Origin: Terrimonas sp937888905
Lineage (GTDB): Bacteria; Bacteroidota; Bacteroidia; Chitinophagales; Chitinophagaceae
Length of the DNA stretch: 64,000 nt
Direction of reading: 5' to 3'
NCBI GenBank assembly: GCA_937888905.1
Contig: CALATA010000014.1
Span: forward strand, 1 to 64,000
This document shows positions 42,877 through 51,123 of this stretch, in pieces. Every line of letters starts with the position of its first letter. The first letter of the stretch is position 1. The notes beneath the pieces were generated by a model, which did no database searches, was not told the DNA's origin, and saw only the letters and a program-made list of their open reading frames with translations. The translations under genes were made by a program, and so were the position numbers.

Positions 42877-43350
42877 TCATGGATAAGCAATACCGCCGGT
42901 AAAGCCGGGGCAGCGTGGAGGGCAGGGCGATCCGTAGTTAAAGTCTTTCTTGCGGCCGTCGTTTGCCACGTTAGGATTGCCTCTTGCCGCTGTGGAACGG
43001 TCTTCCCAGTCTGCTTCATCTTCGAGTAGCACGTTCTGGTGCGTCACGATCTCTCCGTCGAGTACTTCGCGGGTGGAGGTGAACAGCAGGCAGAGCTGGC
43101 CTTCGAATTCATGACCTTCTTCATACATACCGAAGTGAATACGTACGCCATCACCGCTGGCGTAGTCGATCTCTTCCAGCAACTCGGCGAAGTGATCTCT
43201 CGAATACCAAATACTTTGTGTTTCGGGTTTACCCAGGGCATCGCTCAGAAGGCCGTGCTTCTGGTTGATGTAGTTGTCGATGCGTTCTTGCGTTACGAGT
43301 TTCCCTACAAAAAAGCCGGGAATAGGTTTAGGGGTTGTTTGTGTTGACAT
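42877..43350 (-). CDS. Conserved Bacteroidota protein with CPPRC tail
   Basis: 157 residues from ATG 43350 (MSTQTTPKPIPGFFVGKLV); the frame extends 60 codons upstream through the structured intergenic region, which I reject. Features: WYSRDHFAELLEEI, then GDGVRIHFGMYEEGHEF, a strand QLCLLFTSTRE, and a C-terminal NYGSPCPPRCPGF with two Cys. There is no signal or membrane segment. I know the pattern from hypothetical proteins of this phylum but no function. It heads the six-gene minus-strand operon and is divergent from the caspase gene. Confidence 0.72.
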   Translation of the reverse strand: MSTQTTPKPIPGFFVGKLVTQERIDNYINQKHGLLSDALGKPETQSIWYSRDHFAELLEEIDYASGDGVRIHFGMYEEGHEFEGQLCLLFTSTREVLDGEIVTHQNVLLEDEADWEDRSTAARGNPNVANDGRKKDFNYGSPCPPRCPGFTGGIAYP

Positions 43351-43446
43351 GAAAGTTTTTTTAAATGGTGAAAAATGATGGCCTGCAGGTCCGGGTGCTA
43401 AACTAGTGGCTTGCATCCGCAAAAAAATCATCGGGTGACAGATACA

Positions 43447-43534
43447 GGAAAAATCCCCCCGCTGCCTGCGGGAAGAAACAGCTCTTTTGGAAAAAGGGGA
43501 TTTTTCCCCGGTCACAGGGGTTTTTTCCAAAAAG
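43447..43534 (+). promoter_or_regulatory. Structured divergent region before the caspase operon
   Basis: GGAAAAATCCCC (43447-43458) and GGGGATTTTTCC (43496-43507) are exact 12-bp inverted copies enclosing a CCCGCTGCCTGCGGG hairpin. A second set competes: CTTTTGGAAAAA (43484-43495) with TTTTTTCCAAAAAG (43521-43534). The elements therefore form mutually exclusive hairpins between the two divergent operons (gap 43351-43573). A regulatory switch is possible; no promoter core could be fixed. Confidence 0.6.
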
Positions 43535-43573
43535 ACCGTATATCAATTTTGGCCGAAACTAAAAACTACTGTT

Positions 43574-44512
43574 ATGCGAAAAGCCCTCGTTGTAGGTATT
43601 GATGATTATCCGGGAAGTCGTTTATATGGATGTGTAGCCGATGCTATGAAAATGTCCGCTTTATTGGAACGTCATGAGGATAATACACCCAACTGTGAAG
43701 TATTATTACAACGACATGTCCGTGAAAAAGTAAAAGTAAAAATGTCGATTGCTGAATTGTTCCAGGGCGAAGGAGAGCTTGTGGTATTTTATTTTTCAGG
43801 ACACGGCATGCTTACCGATATGGGAGGAGCACTGGTAACGCCAGATTTTACGCCGGGCGATGAGGGGATTTCGATGGATTATATTCTCAATCATGCCAAC
43901 AGATCTTCTTTTATCAATAAAGTAATCATCCTCGATTGCTGTCATTCCGGTGCCATGGGCACACCGGCTATTGCGCAAAATGGAATGACTACACTCGCCA
44001 ATGGTATTACGATCCTCACCGCCAGTCGTTATTTCGAACCAGCCGTAGAGGAAAACGGACAAGGCATTTTTACCAAACTGGTAGCGGAGGCATTGGAAGG
44101 CGGCGCCGCGGATCTCAGCGGTGGCATTACACCGGGAAACATTTACAGCTACGTAGATAAGGCCCTCGGCTATTGGGGACAGCGCCCTGTTTTCAAAGCA
44201 AATATTTCAAGTTTTGTCAGTTTGCGTAAAGTAGAGCCTCCTGTGCCGTTGACGGAATTGCGAAGCATCACCATCCATTTTGCAAAGCCGGATGCGACGT
44301 TGAAAGTCGATCCTTCTTATGAGCATACCTCACCGGATGCAGACCTGGGAAACGTCAGAATATTTCAACAACTGCAATCGCTTTTCCGCGCGGGATTGCT
44401 GGAGCCTGTTGAGGAAGAATATATGTATTGGACTGCTTTGCGCAGCAAATCATGCAGGCTCACACGACTTGGGCGTTATTACTGGCAACTGATTGCTGAC
44501 AACCGAATCTAA
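43574..44512 (+). CDS. Caspase-like (C14) protease with C-terminal winged-helix-like domain
   Basis: 312 residues from ATG 43574 (MRKALVVGIDDYPGSRLYGC); a longer frame from 43487 would start inside the hairpins. The caspase fold is complete: ALVVGIDDYPG strand, VVFYFSGHGML with catalytic His77, VIILDCCHSGAMG with catalytic Cys123, and LTASRYFEPAVE. Residues ~215-312 are a separate domain; VRIFQQLQSLFRAGLLEP and the wing-like CRLTRLGRYYWQLI suggest a winged helix. There is no signal peptide, so it is cytoplasmic. It is followed after 5 nt by the TIR-SUMF1 gene. Prokaryotic caspases in such operons are typical effectors of conflict systems. Confidence 0.9.
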   Translation: MRKALVVGIDDYPGSRLYGCVADAMKMSALLERHEDNTPNCEVLLQRHVREKVKVKMSIAELFQGEGELVVFYFSGHGMLTDMGGALVTPDFTPGDEGISMDYILNHANRSSFINKVIILDCCHSGAMGTPAIAQNGMTTLANGITILTASRYFEPAVEENGQGIFTKLVAEALEGGAADLSGGITPGNIYSYVDKALGYWGQRPVFKANISSFVSLRKVEPPVPLTELRSITIHFAKPDATLKVDPSYEHTSPDADLGNVRIFQQLQSLFRAGLLEPVEEEYMYWTALRSKSCRLTRLGRYYWQLIADNRI

Positions 44513-44517
44513 CCGTT

Positions 44518-45609
44518 ATGCTCAGAAAAAGATTTGATGTGGCATTGTCGCTGGCAGCGGCAGATCTGGAAATAGGGGAGGCGATCAAAGCCGAATTGGC
44601 AAAGAGACGGATCAGTTGTTATCTATACACCGATCATGATAATTCAGGTGAACATCTGATGAAGCTTACGCTGAAATATTATCTGCGTGCAAAACTGATA
44701 TTACTGATACGGAGTGAAAATTCAACTGGGGCCTATTGGTCTGACATTGAAGATAAAATTGCCAAATCGAAAAGGCCTTCCTGGGGTAGTCCTGTTTTGT
44801 TTCTCCGGGTCGGAAATGTTGAAGTACAGCAAGCGGATAGAGTTTACCTGGTATGGAGTAATAATGCTGAAGAGATCGCTGATAAAATCCGCTCGCGCCT
44901 TTGGATCAGGCAAAGGTGGCTTATAAAAATGTGGATGCTGCTACTCTTGCTGATCAGCGCTTCTGTGGGCATCGGCTTTATAGTAAAGGAGCATATCACT
45001 ACGCTACCGAAAGGGGTTTACGTCCCTGCCCAAACATTACAGAGACGGTTCTGGTGTGGAGGGAATCCCGTGCCAGTACCTGCATTTCGAATCAGTAATA
45101 CGGAAATTACCGTCAGGCAGTATCGTAATTTTTGTGACAGCACCGGCTACCCCATGCCAGGTCAACCATACCGATCCCGTGATAATTATCCCGTAGTAAA
45201 TGTAACGTGGGACGATGCATTGGCTTACTGCAGATGGAAAGGCGGACGATTGCCCACGGAGGCCGAATGGGAGGTGGCAGCGTTTGGCGGAGAACGAACA
45301 CACTATAGCGGGGGAGATAATGTTTCGCATGTCGCGAGCCGCGGATATGTTACCAGGGTGACCAAACATGGACCCAATAACTACGGCCTCTTTGATATGA
45401 CCGGCAATGTAGCTGAATGGTGCGCGGACTGGTACAGGGACGATTGCGATGCTTTTACACCCGGTGATGAAAAAGTGACTAACGAAAAAGTCGTCCGGGG
45501 CGGGCACTATGCAAGCGAGCTGGAGCAATTACAAGTCGTATTCCGCGATAAGGCTCCTCCGAATACGGCCAGCCAATACATTGGCTTCCGCGTTGCGTGG
45601 GACAATTAA
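44518..45609 (+). CDS. TIR domain - TM helix - SUMF1 (FGE-like) fusion protein
   Basis: 363 residues. 1-130 is TIR-like: FDVALSLAAADLEIGEAIKA start, then LILLIRSENSTGAYWSDIE, where Glu78 is in the place of the NADase Glu. 135-156 is a membrane helix (IKMWMLLLLLISASVGIGFIV). 166-361 is a SUMF1/FGE domain: EITVRQYRNFCD, YPVVNVTWDDALAYCRWKGG, RLPTEAEWEVAAFGG, YGLFDMTGNVAEWCADWY, VVRGGHY, IGFRVAW. The Cys pair of active formylglycine-generating enzymes is missing (HYASELEQLQ region), so this part is probably a binding domain. TIR should face the cytoplasm with SUMF1 outside or periplasmic if the topology is simple. It lies 5 nt after the caspase gene. Confidence 0.85.
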   Translation: MLRKRFDVALSLAAADLEIGEAIKAELAKRRISCYLYTDHDNSGEHLMKLTLKYYLRAKLILLIRSENSTGAYWSDIEDKIAKSKRPSWGSPVLFLRVGNVEVQQADRVYLVWSNNAEEIADKIRSRLWIRQRWLIKMWMLLLLLISASVGIGFIVKEHITTLPKGVYVPAQTLQRRFWCGGNPVPVPAFRISNTEITVRQYRNFCDSTGYPMPGQPYRSRDNYPVVNVTWDDALAYCRWKGGRLPTEAEWEVAAFGGERTHYSGGDNVSHVASRGYVTRVTKHGPNNYGLFDMTGNVAEWCADWYRDDCDAFTPGDEKVTNEKVVRGGHYASELEQLQVVFRDKAPPNTASQYIGFRVAWDN

Positions 45610-45632
45610 ATTTTTTATCAAAAACCATCTAT

Positions 45633-45971
45633 ATGAGTAATGCAAAGTTCACCATTTTCCAAAGTGACAAGAATCAGGAATTTTATTTCAACCTCAGAGC
45701 CGGCAATAATGAGATCATTCTCGCCAGCGAAGGCTACAAACAAAAATCCTCTGCCGAAGCAGCCATCGCGCTGGTCAGAACCCACAGCCAGCAAGACGAT
45801 AATTATGCACGCAAGGAAACCGCTGCCGGTTTTTCTTTTACCCTCAAAGCCGGTAATGGCGAAACCATTGGTCGCAGCGAAGTGTATCAAAGTGCCGCCG
45901 GCCGCGAAAACGGCATCGCTTCGGTGAAAAGAAATGCACCTGTTGCCGTGCTCAACGATCTCGCCAACTGA
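45633..45971 (+). CDS. Tandem YegP/DUF1508 protein
   Basis: 112 residues from ATG 45633 (MSNAKFTIFQSDKNQEFYFN). Two DUF1508 repeats: FYFNLRAGNNEIILASEGY with KSSAEAAIALVR, and FSFTLKAGNGETIGRSEVY with RENGIASVKRNAP. The function is unknown; YegP-like proteins are small, soluble and common. It starts 23 nt after the TIR-SUMF1 stop in the same direction, so it may be co-transcribed with the caspase/TIR pair, but the family is widespread and its presence could be incidental. Confidence 0.9.
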   Translation: MSNAKFTIFQSDKNQEFYFNLRAGNNEIILASEGYKQKSSAEAAIALVRTHSQQDDNYARKETAAGFSFTLKAGNGETIGRSEVYQSAAGRENGIASVKRNAPVAVLNDLAN

Positions 45972-46082
45972 ACCATTAACCCTTTTACCGTCATCAACCC
46001 TTCCCCGGTTCCGGCTGCCATGCGCGGCCGGAGATCCGGCGGGTAAACCGAAACAACCTGCGATTTCTCAATGATTCGCAGA

Positions 46083-46640
46083 TCACCGCGCCAGCAACTT
46101 CTCGATCAACCCATGAAAGTCACCGCTATCATAGTTTGCCATGCCAACATGATGAAACACCAGTTTGCCATCCTTGTCGAGTACCACGGTTTCGGGTAAG
46201 GTATTACCGGCCAGGCTCGCAGGAACCGGGGAAGCCTGTTGGTATGCCGGAAAAGTGTAGCCATTTTTCTGAAGAAATTTGTTCGCTTTTTCCAGTTGAT
46301 GGTCTGCATCGACCGCAAGGAAGACAAAACCGGGATGTCCTTTCCATTTTTCATACATGGCCTGTAACGACGGCATTTCCGCGCGGCAGGGAGGACACCA
46401 GGTCGCCCAGAAATTGATAACGACCACCTTTCCCTTCAATGATCCTAATGTAATCAGTTCGCCTTTTTCATTGTTGAAGGTGACCGCGGAGAAATCGTCT
46501 GCAGTGGCGTCCGGCGCTTTCACCGAAGGGGAAAACAAACCCACTTTCATCAGGCCACGCAAGATCCATACCCGGGTATCCGGATATAAGACCACGAACA
46601 ACAGTAACAACGGGATGATCCACGAACGAAGTTTACGCAT
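46083..46640 (-). CDS. TlpA-like membrane-anchored thioredoxin
   Basis: 185 residues from ATG 46640 (MRKLRSWIIPLLLLFVVLY). An N-terminal signal anchor is followed by a TlpA/ResA fold: FWATWCPPCRAEMPSL with redox Cys82 and Cys85, FLAVDADHQ, and the cis-Pro region GNTLPETVVLDKDG. It should reduce or deliver electrons to periplasmic thiols. It starts 14 nt after a YeeE/YedE half-gene, so it is the third gene of the operon, and may keep a sulfur carrier reduced. The upstream in-frame ATG would overlap that half-gene. Confidence 0.88.
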   Translation of the reverse strand: MRKLRSWIIPLLLLFVVLYPDTRVWILRGLMKVGLFSPSVKAPDATADDFSAVTFNNEKGELITLGSLKGKVVVINFWATWCPPCRAEMPSLQAMYEKWKGHPGFVFLAVDADHQLEKANKFLQKNGYTFPAYQQASPVPASLAGNTLPETVVLDKDGKLVFHHVGMANYDSGDFHGLIEKLLAR

Positions 46641-46654
46641 AATTATGTTGCTTT

Positions 46655-47137
46655 TCAATGCGGTAGTTTTTCCCTTATCCTTCCATATACCCATGTGCCG
46701 GCAATGGCACTCAATAACGTAACCACTACCACGGTGGCGCCTGTGCCGATCTGTGCAAATAACGGACCCGGGCAGGCGCCTGTTATTGCCCAGCCCAATC
46801 CAAATAACAATCCGCCATATACCTGGCCTTTGCTGAATTTTTTCGGATGAATACGGACTGTTTCCCCGTCAAGTGTTTTGATGCTGAATTTTTTTATCAG
46901 CCATACCGATAACATTCCCACCACAATCGCGCTGCCGATAATGCCAAACATGTGAAAAGATTGCAACCGGAACATTTCCTGTATACGGAACCAACTGATT
47001 ACTTCGGCTTTTACAAACAATATTCCGAAGAAGATACCCACCACTGCATATTTAATGAGCTGATACCATTTTTGTGCGGCAGCAGCTTCCATTTCCGAAG
47101 GCATTTCACCATCTGTATCGCGTATTCTTTCTTTCAT
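46655..47137 (-). CDS. YeeE/YedE-family half-transporter (second half)
   Basis: 160 residues from ATG 47137 (MKERIRDTDGEMPSEMEAAA), which overlaps the previous stop (TGATG); the frame extends upstream but only as overlap. Four membrane segments (LIKYAVVGIFFGILF, FGIIGSAIVVGMLSVWLI, VYGGLLFGLGWAITG, GATVVVVTLLSAIAGTWVY). The signature GWAITGACPGPLFAQIGTG holds the conserved Cys. Such halves pair to form a sulfur (thiosulfate-type) permease. Confidence 0.88.
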   Translation of the reverse strand: MKERIRDTDGEMPSEMEAAAAQKWYQLIKYAVVGIFFGILFVKAEVISWFRIQEMFRLQSFHMFGIIGSAIVVGMLSVWLIKKFSIKTLDGETVRIHPKKFSKGQVYGGLLFGLGWAITGACPGPLFAQIGTGATVVVVTLLSAIAGTWVYGRIREKLPH

Positions 47138-47706
47138 CAGAGCTTCAATATATGAGGTAAAATAAGATTGGCCATGATCAATCCTCCGGCCATAAAACAG
47201 CAAGTGGCCACCAGCGAAGGCCATTGCAGGGTAGACAAGCCCATGATCGCATGGCCACTTGTGCAACCGCCGGCATACCGGGTGCCGAAACCAACGAGGA
47301 AACCTCCTCCCACCATCATGAGCAGTCCTTTAACAGTGGCAAGCGCAGGCCAGTTAAACAGATCCGCCGGCACAAGATGATGATAGTCGTAAATATTGTA
47401 GGTGGCGAGCTCGGCCTGCAGGGCAGGTACCACTTTTACCGGTGATGGATCGGCTAACAGCGTAGTGGCAATAATAGCTCCGATGAAAATACCACTCACG
47501 AAGAAAAGATTCCAGGCTTCACTTTTCCAGTTGTATTGAAAAAAAGGAATGTTGGCAGGCAGGCACGCTGCACAAATATGCCGCAGCGAAGAACTGATGC
47601 CAAATGACTTGTTGCCCAGCAGTAATAATACGGGCACCGTCAGTCCGATCAGCGGCCCGGCTACATACCAGGCCCATGGCTGCCGGAGCCATTCAATTAA
47701 ACTCAT
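47137..47706 (-). CDS. YeeE/YedE-family half-transporter (first half)
   Basis: 189 residues with about five membrane segments. The signature GFLVGFGTRYAGGCTSGHAIMG carries the conserved Cys; a second Cys pair is in RHICAACLPANIPFF. Members related to TsuA take up thiosulfate or another reduced sulfur compound via Cys relays. It is the first gene of the YeeE-YeeE-TlpA operon, overlapping the next gene by one base. A -7 box TAACTTTG is on the minus strand at 47728-47721, 15 bp before its ATG. Confidence 0.88.
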   Translation of the reverse strand: MSLIEWLRQPWAWYVAGPLIGLTVPVLLLLGNKSFGISSSLRHICAACLPANIPFFQYNWKSEAWNLFFVSGIFIGAIIATTLLADPSPVKVVPALQAELATYNIYDYHHLVPADLFNWPALATVKGLLMMVGGGFLVGFGTRYAGGCTSGHAIMGLSTLQWPSLVATCCFMAGGLIMANLILPHILKL

Positions 47707-47747
47707 GTCCGGAATTTTTGCAAAGTTACAAACAACCGGATGAGTGA

Positions 47748-47954
47748 TTAGTTGATTTTAAAATCCCAGCCGGGTGTGAGCTCCACGCTGGAGTCGTATA
47801 AATATTGAAGAAGGAATGTTTGCAATTCCGCCTGTTTTTTACTGAAAGCAACCAACTCCAGCAGGAAGCGGCCTTCTTCCTTGAGTTGAATTTCAGCCTG
47901 AACAAAATCGAGAACCAGGCGCTTGGTTTCTTTTGAAGTACCTGCGGCAGGCAT
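47748..47954 (-). CDS. 68-residue hypothetical protein
   Basis: From ATG 47954 (MPAAGTSKETKRLVLDFVQA); the frame continues to a TTG inside a heptamer array, which is unlikely as a start. The product is mostly helical and ends with GWDFKIN; EIQLKEEGRFLLELVAFSKK is amphipathic. There is no signal or known motif. It lies just before the YeeE operon with a 41-bp gap containing that operon's promoter. Confidence 0.5.
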   Translation of the reverse strand: MPAAGTSKETKRLVLDFVQAEIQLKEEGRFLLELVAFSKKQAELQTFLLQYLYDSSVELTPGWDFKIN

Positions 47955-48021
47955 AGGGTGTTTTGCCTTTCTTTCTGTAAAAACTATGCCAGTCAAGGGT
48001 TTCAGCACATAATGGGGAAAT

Positions 48022-48194
48022 CTTTCAAAATTCAAAAGTCAAAATTCAAAAGTCAAAAATGGGAAAAGACGCAGCGTTCACGCAAAGGCGCGTAAGGAGC
48101 AAAGGGCGCAAAGAACCTTCCTCAATACTTATATCGGCACCTTAGCCCGAAGTGTCGGGCCTTAAACCTTACACCTTACGCCTTCCACCTTATC
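48022..48194 (+). repeat. Heptamer and octamer-like repeat region
   Basis: 48022-48056: CTTTCAA, AATTCAA, AAGTCAA, AATTCAA, AAGTCAA. 48061-48115: a GCAAAG-rich stretch of imperfect ~8-10-bp units. 48143-48160: a GCCCGA AGTG TCGGGC hairpin. 48160-48194: CCTTAAA, CCTTACA, CCTTACG, CCTTCCA, CCTTATC. The remaining 48195-48312 up to the barrel-protein start shows no gene. Confidence 0.85.
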
Positions 48195-48312
48195 TCTTCC
48201 TGCCGTCCTGCATTACTAACAGACGTTCGGCCAAAATTAATTTACCGGCAGCAGGTTTTTGTCGTATTTGCCGTCTTAATCAAAACCACATTCCACCACC
48301 AACTGTCTTACC

Positions 48313-51123
48313 TTGAAACGACTTGCCTGCCTGCTCATTTTTGCCGCATTCTGGCCCTGCCTGCTTCAGGCACAGCACAAAACAGCATTGCGTGGCAACG
48401 TTACGGATTCGAGCGGTTCTCCCTTACCTTCCGTTACCGTAAAAGCCTTCTCCGCAACAGACAGCACTACCGGCGTTACTGACGACAACGGTACTTTCAG
48501 TTTACAATTGGTAATAAAGGATTCGGTCAGGCTGGTCGTGTCGGCCGTTGGTTACCAGGGTTATGACAGAAAGAAAAAATGGCCTGCTGCGGAATCCGCC
48601 CTTTCTTGGGGCACTTTATCATTAACCCCCGATGCGTCAGTATTGGGCGAGATCATCGTCACTTCCGTTAATCCGATCACCGTTAAAGAAGATACCATCG
48701 AATACAAAGCTTCTGCTTACAAAGTAAGAGAGGGCGCACCGATAGAAGATGCCATTAAGAAAATGCCCGACATCACCGTGGATAAGGATGGACAGATAAC
48801 GGCGCAAGGCAAACAGGTCACCCGCGTCCGCGTCAACGGTAAAGATTTTTTCGGTGGTGATGTACAGACCGCCACACGTAATCTTCCCGCCGATATAGTC
48901 GACAATATCCAGATCATCGACGATTATGGCGATCAGGCAAATCTTACCGGCATCAAATCCGGCGAACCGGAAAAAATTCTCAATATCAATATCCGTAAAG
49001 ACCGCAACCGCGGTTTGTTTGGCAACGCTACGGCGGCCGGCGGAACAGAAGGCCGTTTTACCGGAGGTATCAGCGCCAACCGTTTCAGAGACGAGCAGCA
49101 ATTGTCACTGCTGGCTTCAATCAATAATACCAACACGCCCACGTTTAATTTCGGCGGTGGCGGAAGAGGCGGCGGCATGCGCGGCATGAATTTTAATACC
49201 GGCGGCGGATTCGGTGGCGGCATCACCACCATGCGTTCGGCCGGTCTCAATTTCAGGGATCAATGGGGCAAACAATTATCGGTTTACGGCAGCTACAGTT
49301 TTACCTCATCCGGCAGCCGCAATGAGTCTACTTCTTTCTCCCAGGACATTAACCCGCTCAATATCCGCAGTACCAACAGGAGCAGCAACAGTGAAAGCAG
49401 TTCGCTTAACCAGCGGCTTACACTTAATGCAGAGTACAGGCCCGACACCATGACTTTTATAAAAGTGTCGCCTTACTTCTCTCATAGCAAGTCTGAACAA
49501 GAAGGGCGCAGTCAGTCGCTGATCCAGCGGCCCCTGTATCAAACATTGCAGAACAGCCGCAATGCGAACGAGTCTTCTTCTATCAATACCGGCGGTAACT
49601 TTTCTTACAGCCGCCGGTTTAAGAACAAAGCCCGCAGCCTCAGTATCTCGGGGGAGTTCAATTATTCTTACCGCAACCAGGACCAGGAGCAGCATAACCG
49701 TTATCAGAATGCCGATTCCACTTATGTTCCCGTGCTGGAGACCGACACCATTCAGCAGCAGTCCATCAACCTGCACAACGTCAACACGCAAACAAACCTG
49801 AGAGCCAGTTATACCCAGCCTTTGAGGACACGCCTGGTGCTCGAGCTCAGTTACGACTGGAACAGATCCGTTACGCGCAATGACCGCACCGTAATCGATA
49901 ATGATCCATTTACCAATATCAAAGCTTTCAATCCCGACCAAAGTAACTATTTCGATTATTCATTTATTACCAATCGCATCGGTACCAGTCTGAAAGGATC
50001 GGGGATTAAATTTAACTATGTAGCCGGCGTTACATTGCAGCCCATCCTGCTGGAAGGAGAATCGGTAGGAAAAGAGATCCGGACAAGGTATAGCAACTTC
50101 AATGTGATACCGGTAGCGCGTTTTGTATATAATTTTTCCAGAAGCAATACCCTGACGGCTACCTATGGTGGTCAGGCGCGGCAACCCGGTTTCATGCAAT
50201 TGCAACCGGTGGCCGACAGTTCCAATCTCAATAATATCGTGATCGGTAACCCTGATCTGGAAGCGGAACAAAACAACCGGTTTACCCTTCAATACAATAA
50301 GTTTGATTCGAAAAGCGGCAACTCGCTTTTTGCCAACCTATCTTTTGATCAAACCAGTAACAAGATCGTCAGCAACCGCTTCAACAGTCCGAATGGTACG
50401 GGGCGCACGACCACTTACCTGAACGCGAATGGTTTTTATATGTTGTCGGGCAATGCGTCTTACACGCGTCCGTTTAACAAACGTAAATACACCACCGGCG
50501 TAAGCGTAAATGGTCAATACAACAACAATATTTCTTTCACCGACAACCTGCGCAACCGTGGCAACAACTGGTCGGTGCGGCCATCGGCAAACTTCCGGGT
50601 GGATCTCGAAAATATTATTGATGCATCGCTGAATGTAAGTTATTCGGTGAGCCAGACTACTACCCGTTATACGGCCTTTACGAATGTGACCAAAGCGCGT
50701 ACGCTGAATCTTGGGTTGAATGGCCGTAATTACTTCTTTAAAGACTTTACATTGGGATATGATGTAACGCAAGTCTTCAACTATGGTTTCAGCCGCAATG
50801 TGAACAGCAATCCGATCGTGGTGAATGTGTATACGGAATATCGGTTCCTTAAAAATAAAATTGCGACCGTGCGCCTGCAGGGATTCGATCTGTTCAATCA
50901 GAATACCGGTATCAGCCGTGATGTGTCGGAAACCACGATTATCGAAAGCCGCTCGCTTCGGCTCGCGCGTTATTTTTTACTCTCGCTTAATATCCGTTTG
51001 CAAAAGTTTACAGGCGGTAATAATCGTCAGCGTAATGGTTCCAATGAAAGCCCCCGCGGCAGCGGAGAGAATCGACGCAATGGCGGTGGAGGTTTTGACG
51101 GCGGCGGAAGATCAGCGCGTTAA
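48313..51123 (+). CDS. TonB-dependent-receptor-like outer membrane barrel protein
   Basis: 936 residues from TTG 48313 (MKRLACLLIFAAFWPC). Signal peptide to about 21 (LLQAQ), a carboxypeptidase-D-like domain (25-105, ALRGNVTDSSGSPLPSVTV), a plug-like region (VKEDTIEYKASAYKVREGAP, then VRVNGKDFFGGDV and DIVDNIQIIDDYG), a Gly-rich stretch (GGGGRGGGMRGMNF), and an OMP_b-brl_3 barrel. The tail is Gly/Arg/Asn-rich. Unlike SusC it has no SusD partner. The plug motif KMPDITVDKDGQI is typical of this non-Sus group; the ligand is unknown. Its 3' end overlaps the convergent cupin gene by 12 nt. Confidence 0.88.
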   Translation: MKRLACLLIFAAFWPCLLQAQHKTALRGNVTDSSGSPLPSVTVKAFSATDSTTGVTDDNGTFSLQLVIKDSVRLVVSAVGYQGYDRKKKWPAAESALSWGTLSLTPDASVLGEIIVTSVNPITVKEDTIEYKASAYKVREGAPIEDAIKKMPDITVDKDGQITAQGKQVTRVRVNGKDFFGGDVQTATRNLPADIVDNIQIIDDYGDQANLTGIKSGEPEKILNINIRKDRNRGLFGNATAAGGTEGRFTGGISANRFRDEQQLSLLASINNTNTPTFNFGGGGRGGGMRGMNFNTGGGFGGGITTMRSAGLNFRDQWGKQLSVYGSYSFTSSGSRNESTSFSQDINPLNIRSTNRSSNSESSSLNQRLTLNAEYRPDTMTFIKVSPYFSHSKSEQEGRSQSLIQRPLYQTLQNSRNANESSSINTGGNFSYSRRFKNKARSLSISGEFNYSYRNQDQEQHNRYQNADSTYVPVLETDTIQQQSINLHNVNTQTNLRASYTQPLRTRLVLELSYDWNRSVTRNDRTVIDNDPFTNIKAFNPDQSNYFDYSFITNRIGTSLKGSGIKFNYVAGVTLQPILLEGESVGKEIRTRYSNFNVIPVARFVYNFSRSNTLTATYGGQARQPGFMQLQPVADSSNLNNIVIGNPDLEAEQNNRFTLQYNKFDSKSGNSLFANLSFDQTSNKIVSNRFNSPNGTGRTTTYLNANGFYMLSGNASYTRPFNKRKYTTGVSVNGQYNNNISFTDNLRNRGNNWSVRPSANFRVDLENIIDASLNVSYSVSQTTTRYTAFTNVTKARTLNLGLNGRNYFFKDFTLGYDVTQVFNYGFSRNVNSNPIVVNVYTEYRFLKNKIATVRLQGFDLFNQNTGISRDVSETTIIESRSLRLARYFLLSLNIRLQKFTGGNNRQRNGSNESPRGSGENRRNGGGGFDGGGRSAR

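Noticed and set aside
43487..43573. N-terminal extension of the caspase from ATG 43487.
   Set aside because: It would translate the inverted-repeat region, and the caspase fold begins directly at ATG 43574.
47955..48035. N-terminal extension of the 68-residue protein from TTG 48035.
   Set aside because: The start codon would lie in a heptamer array; the family-like part begins at ATG 47954, though this remains uncertain.
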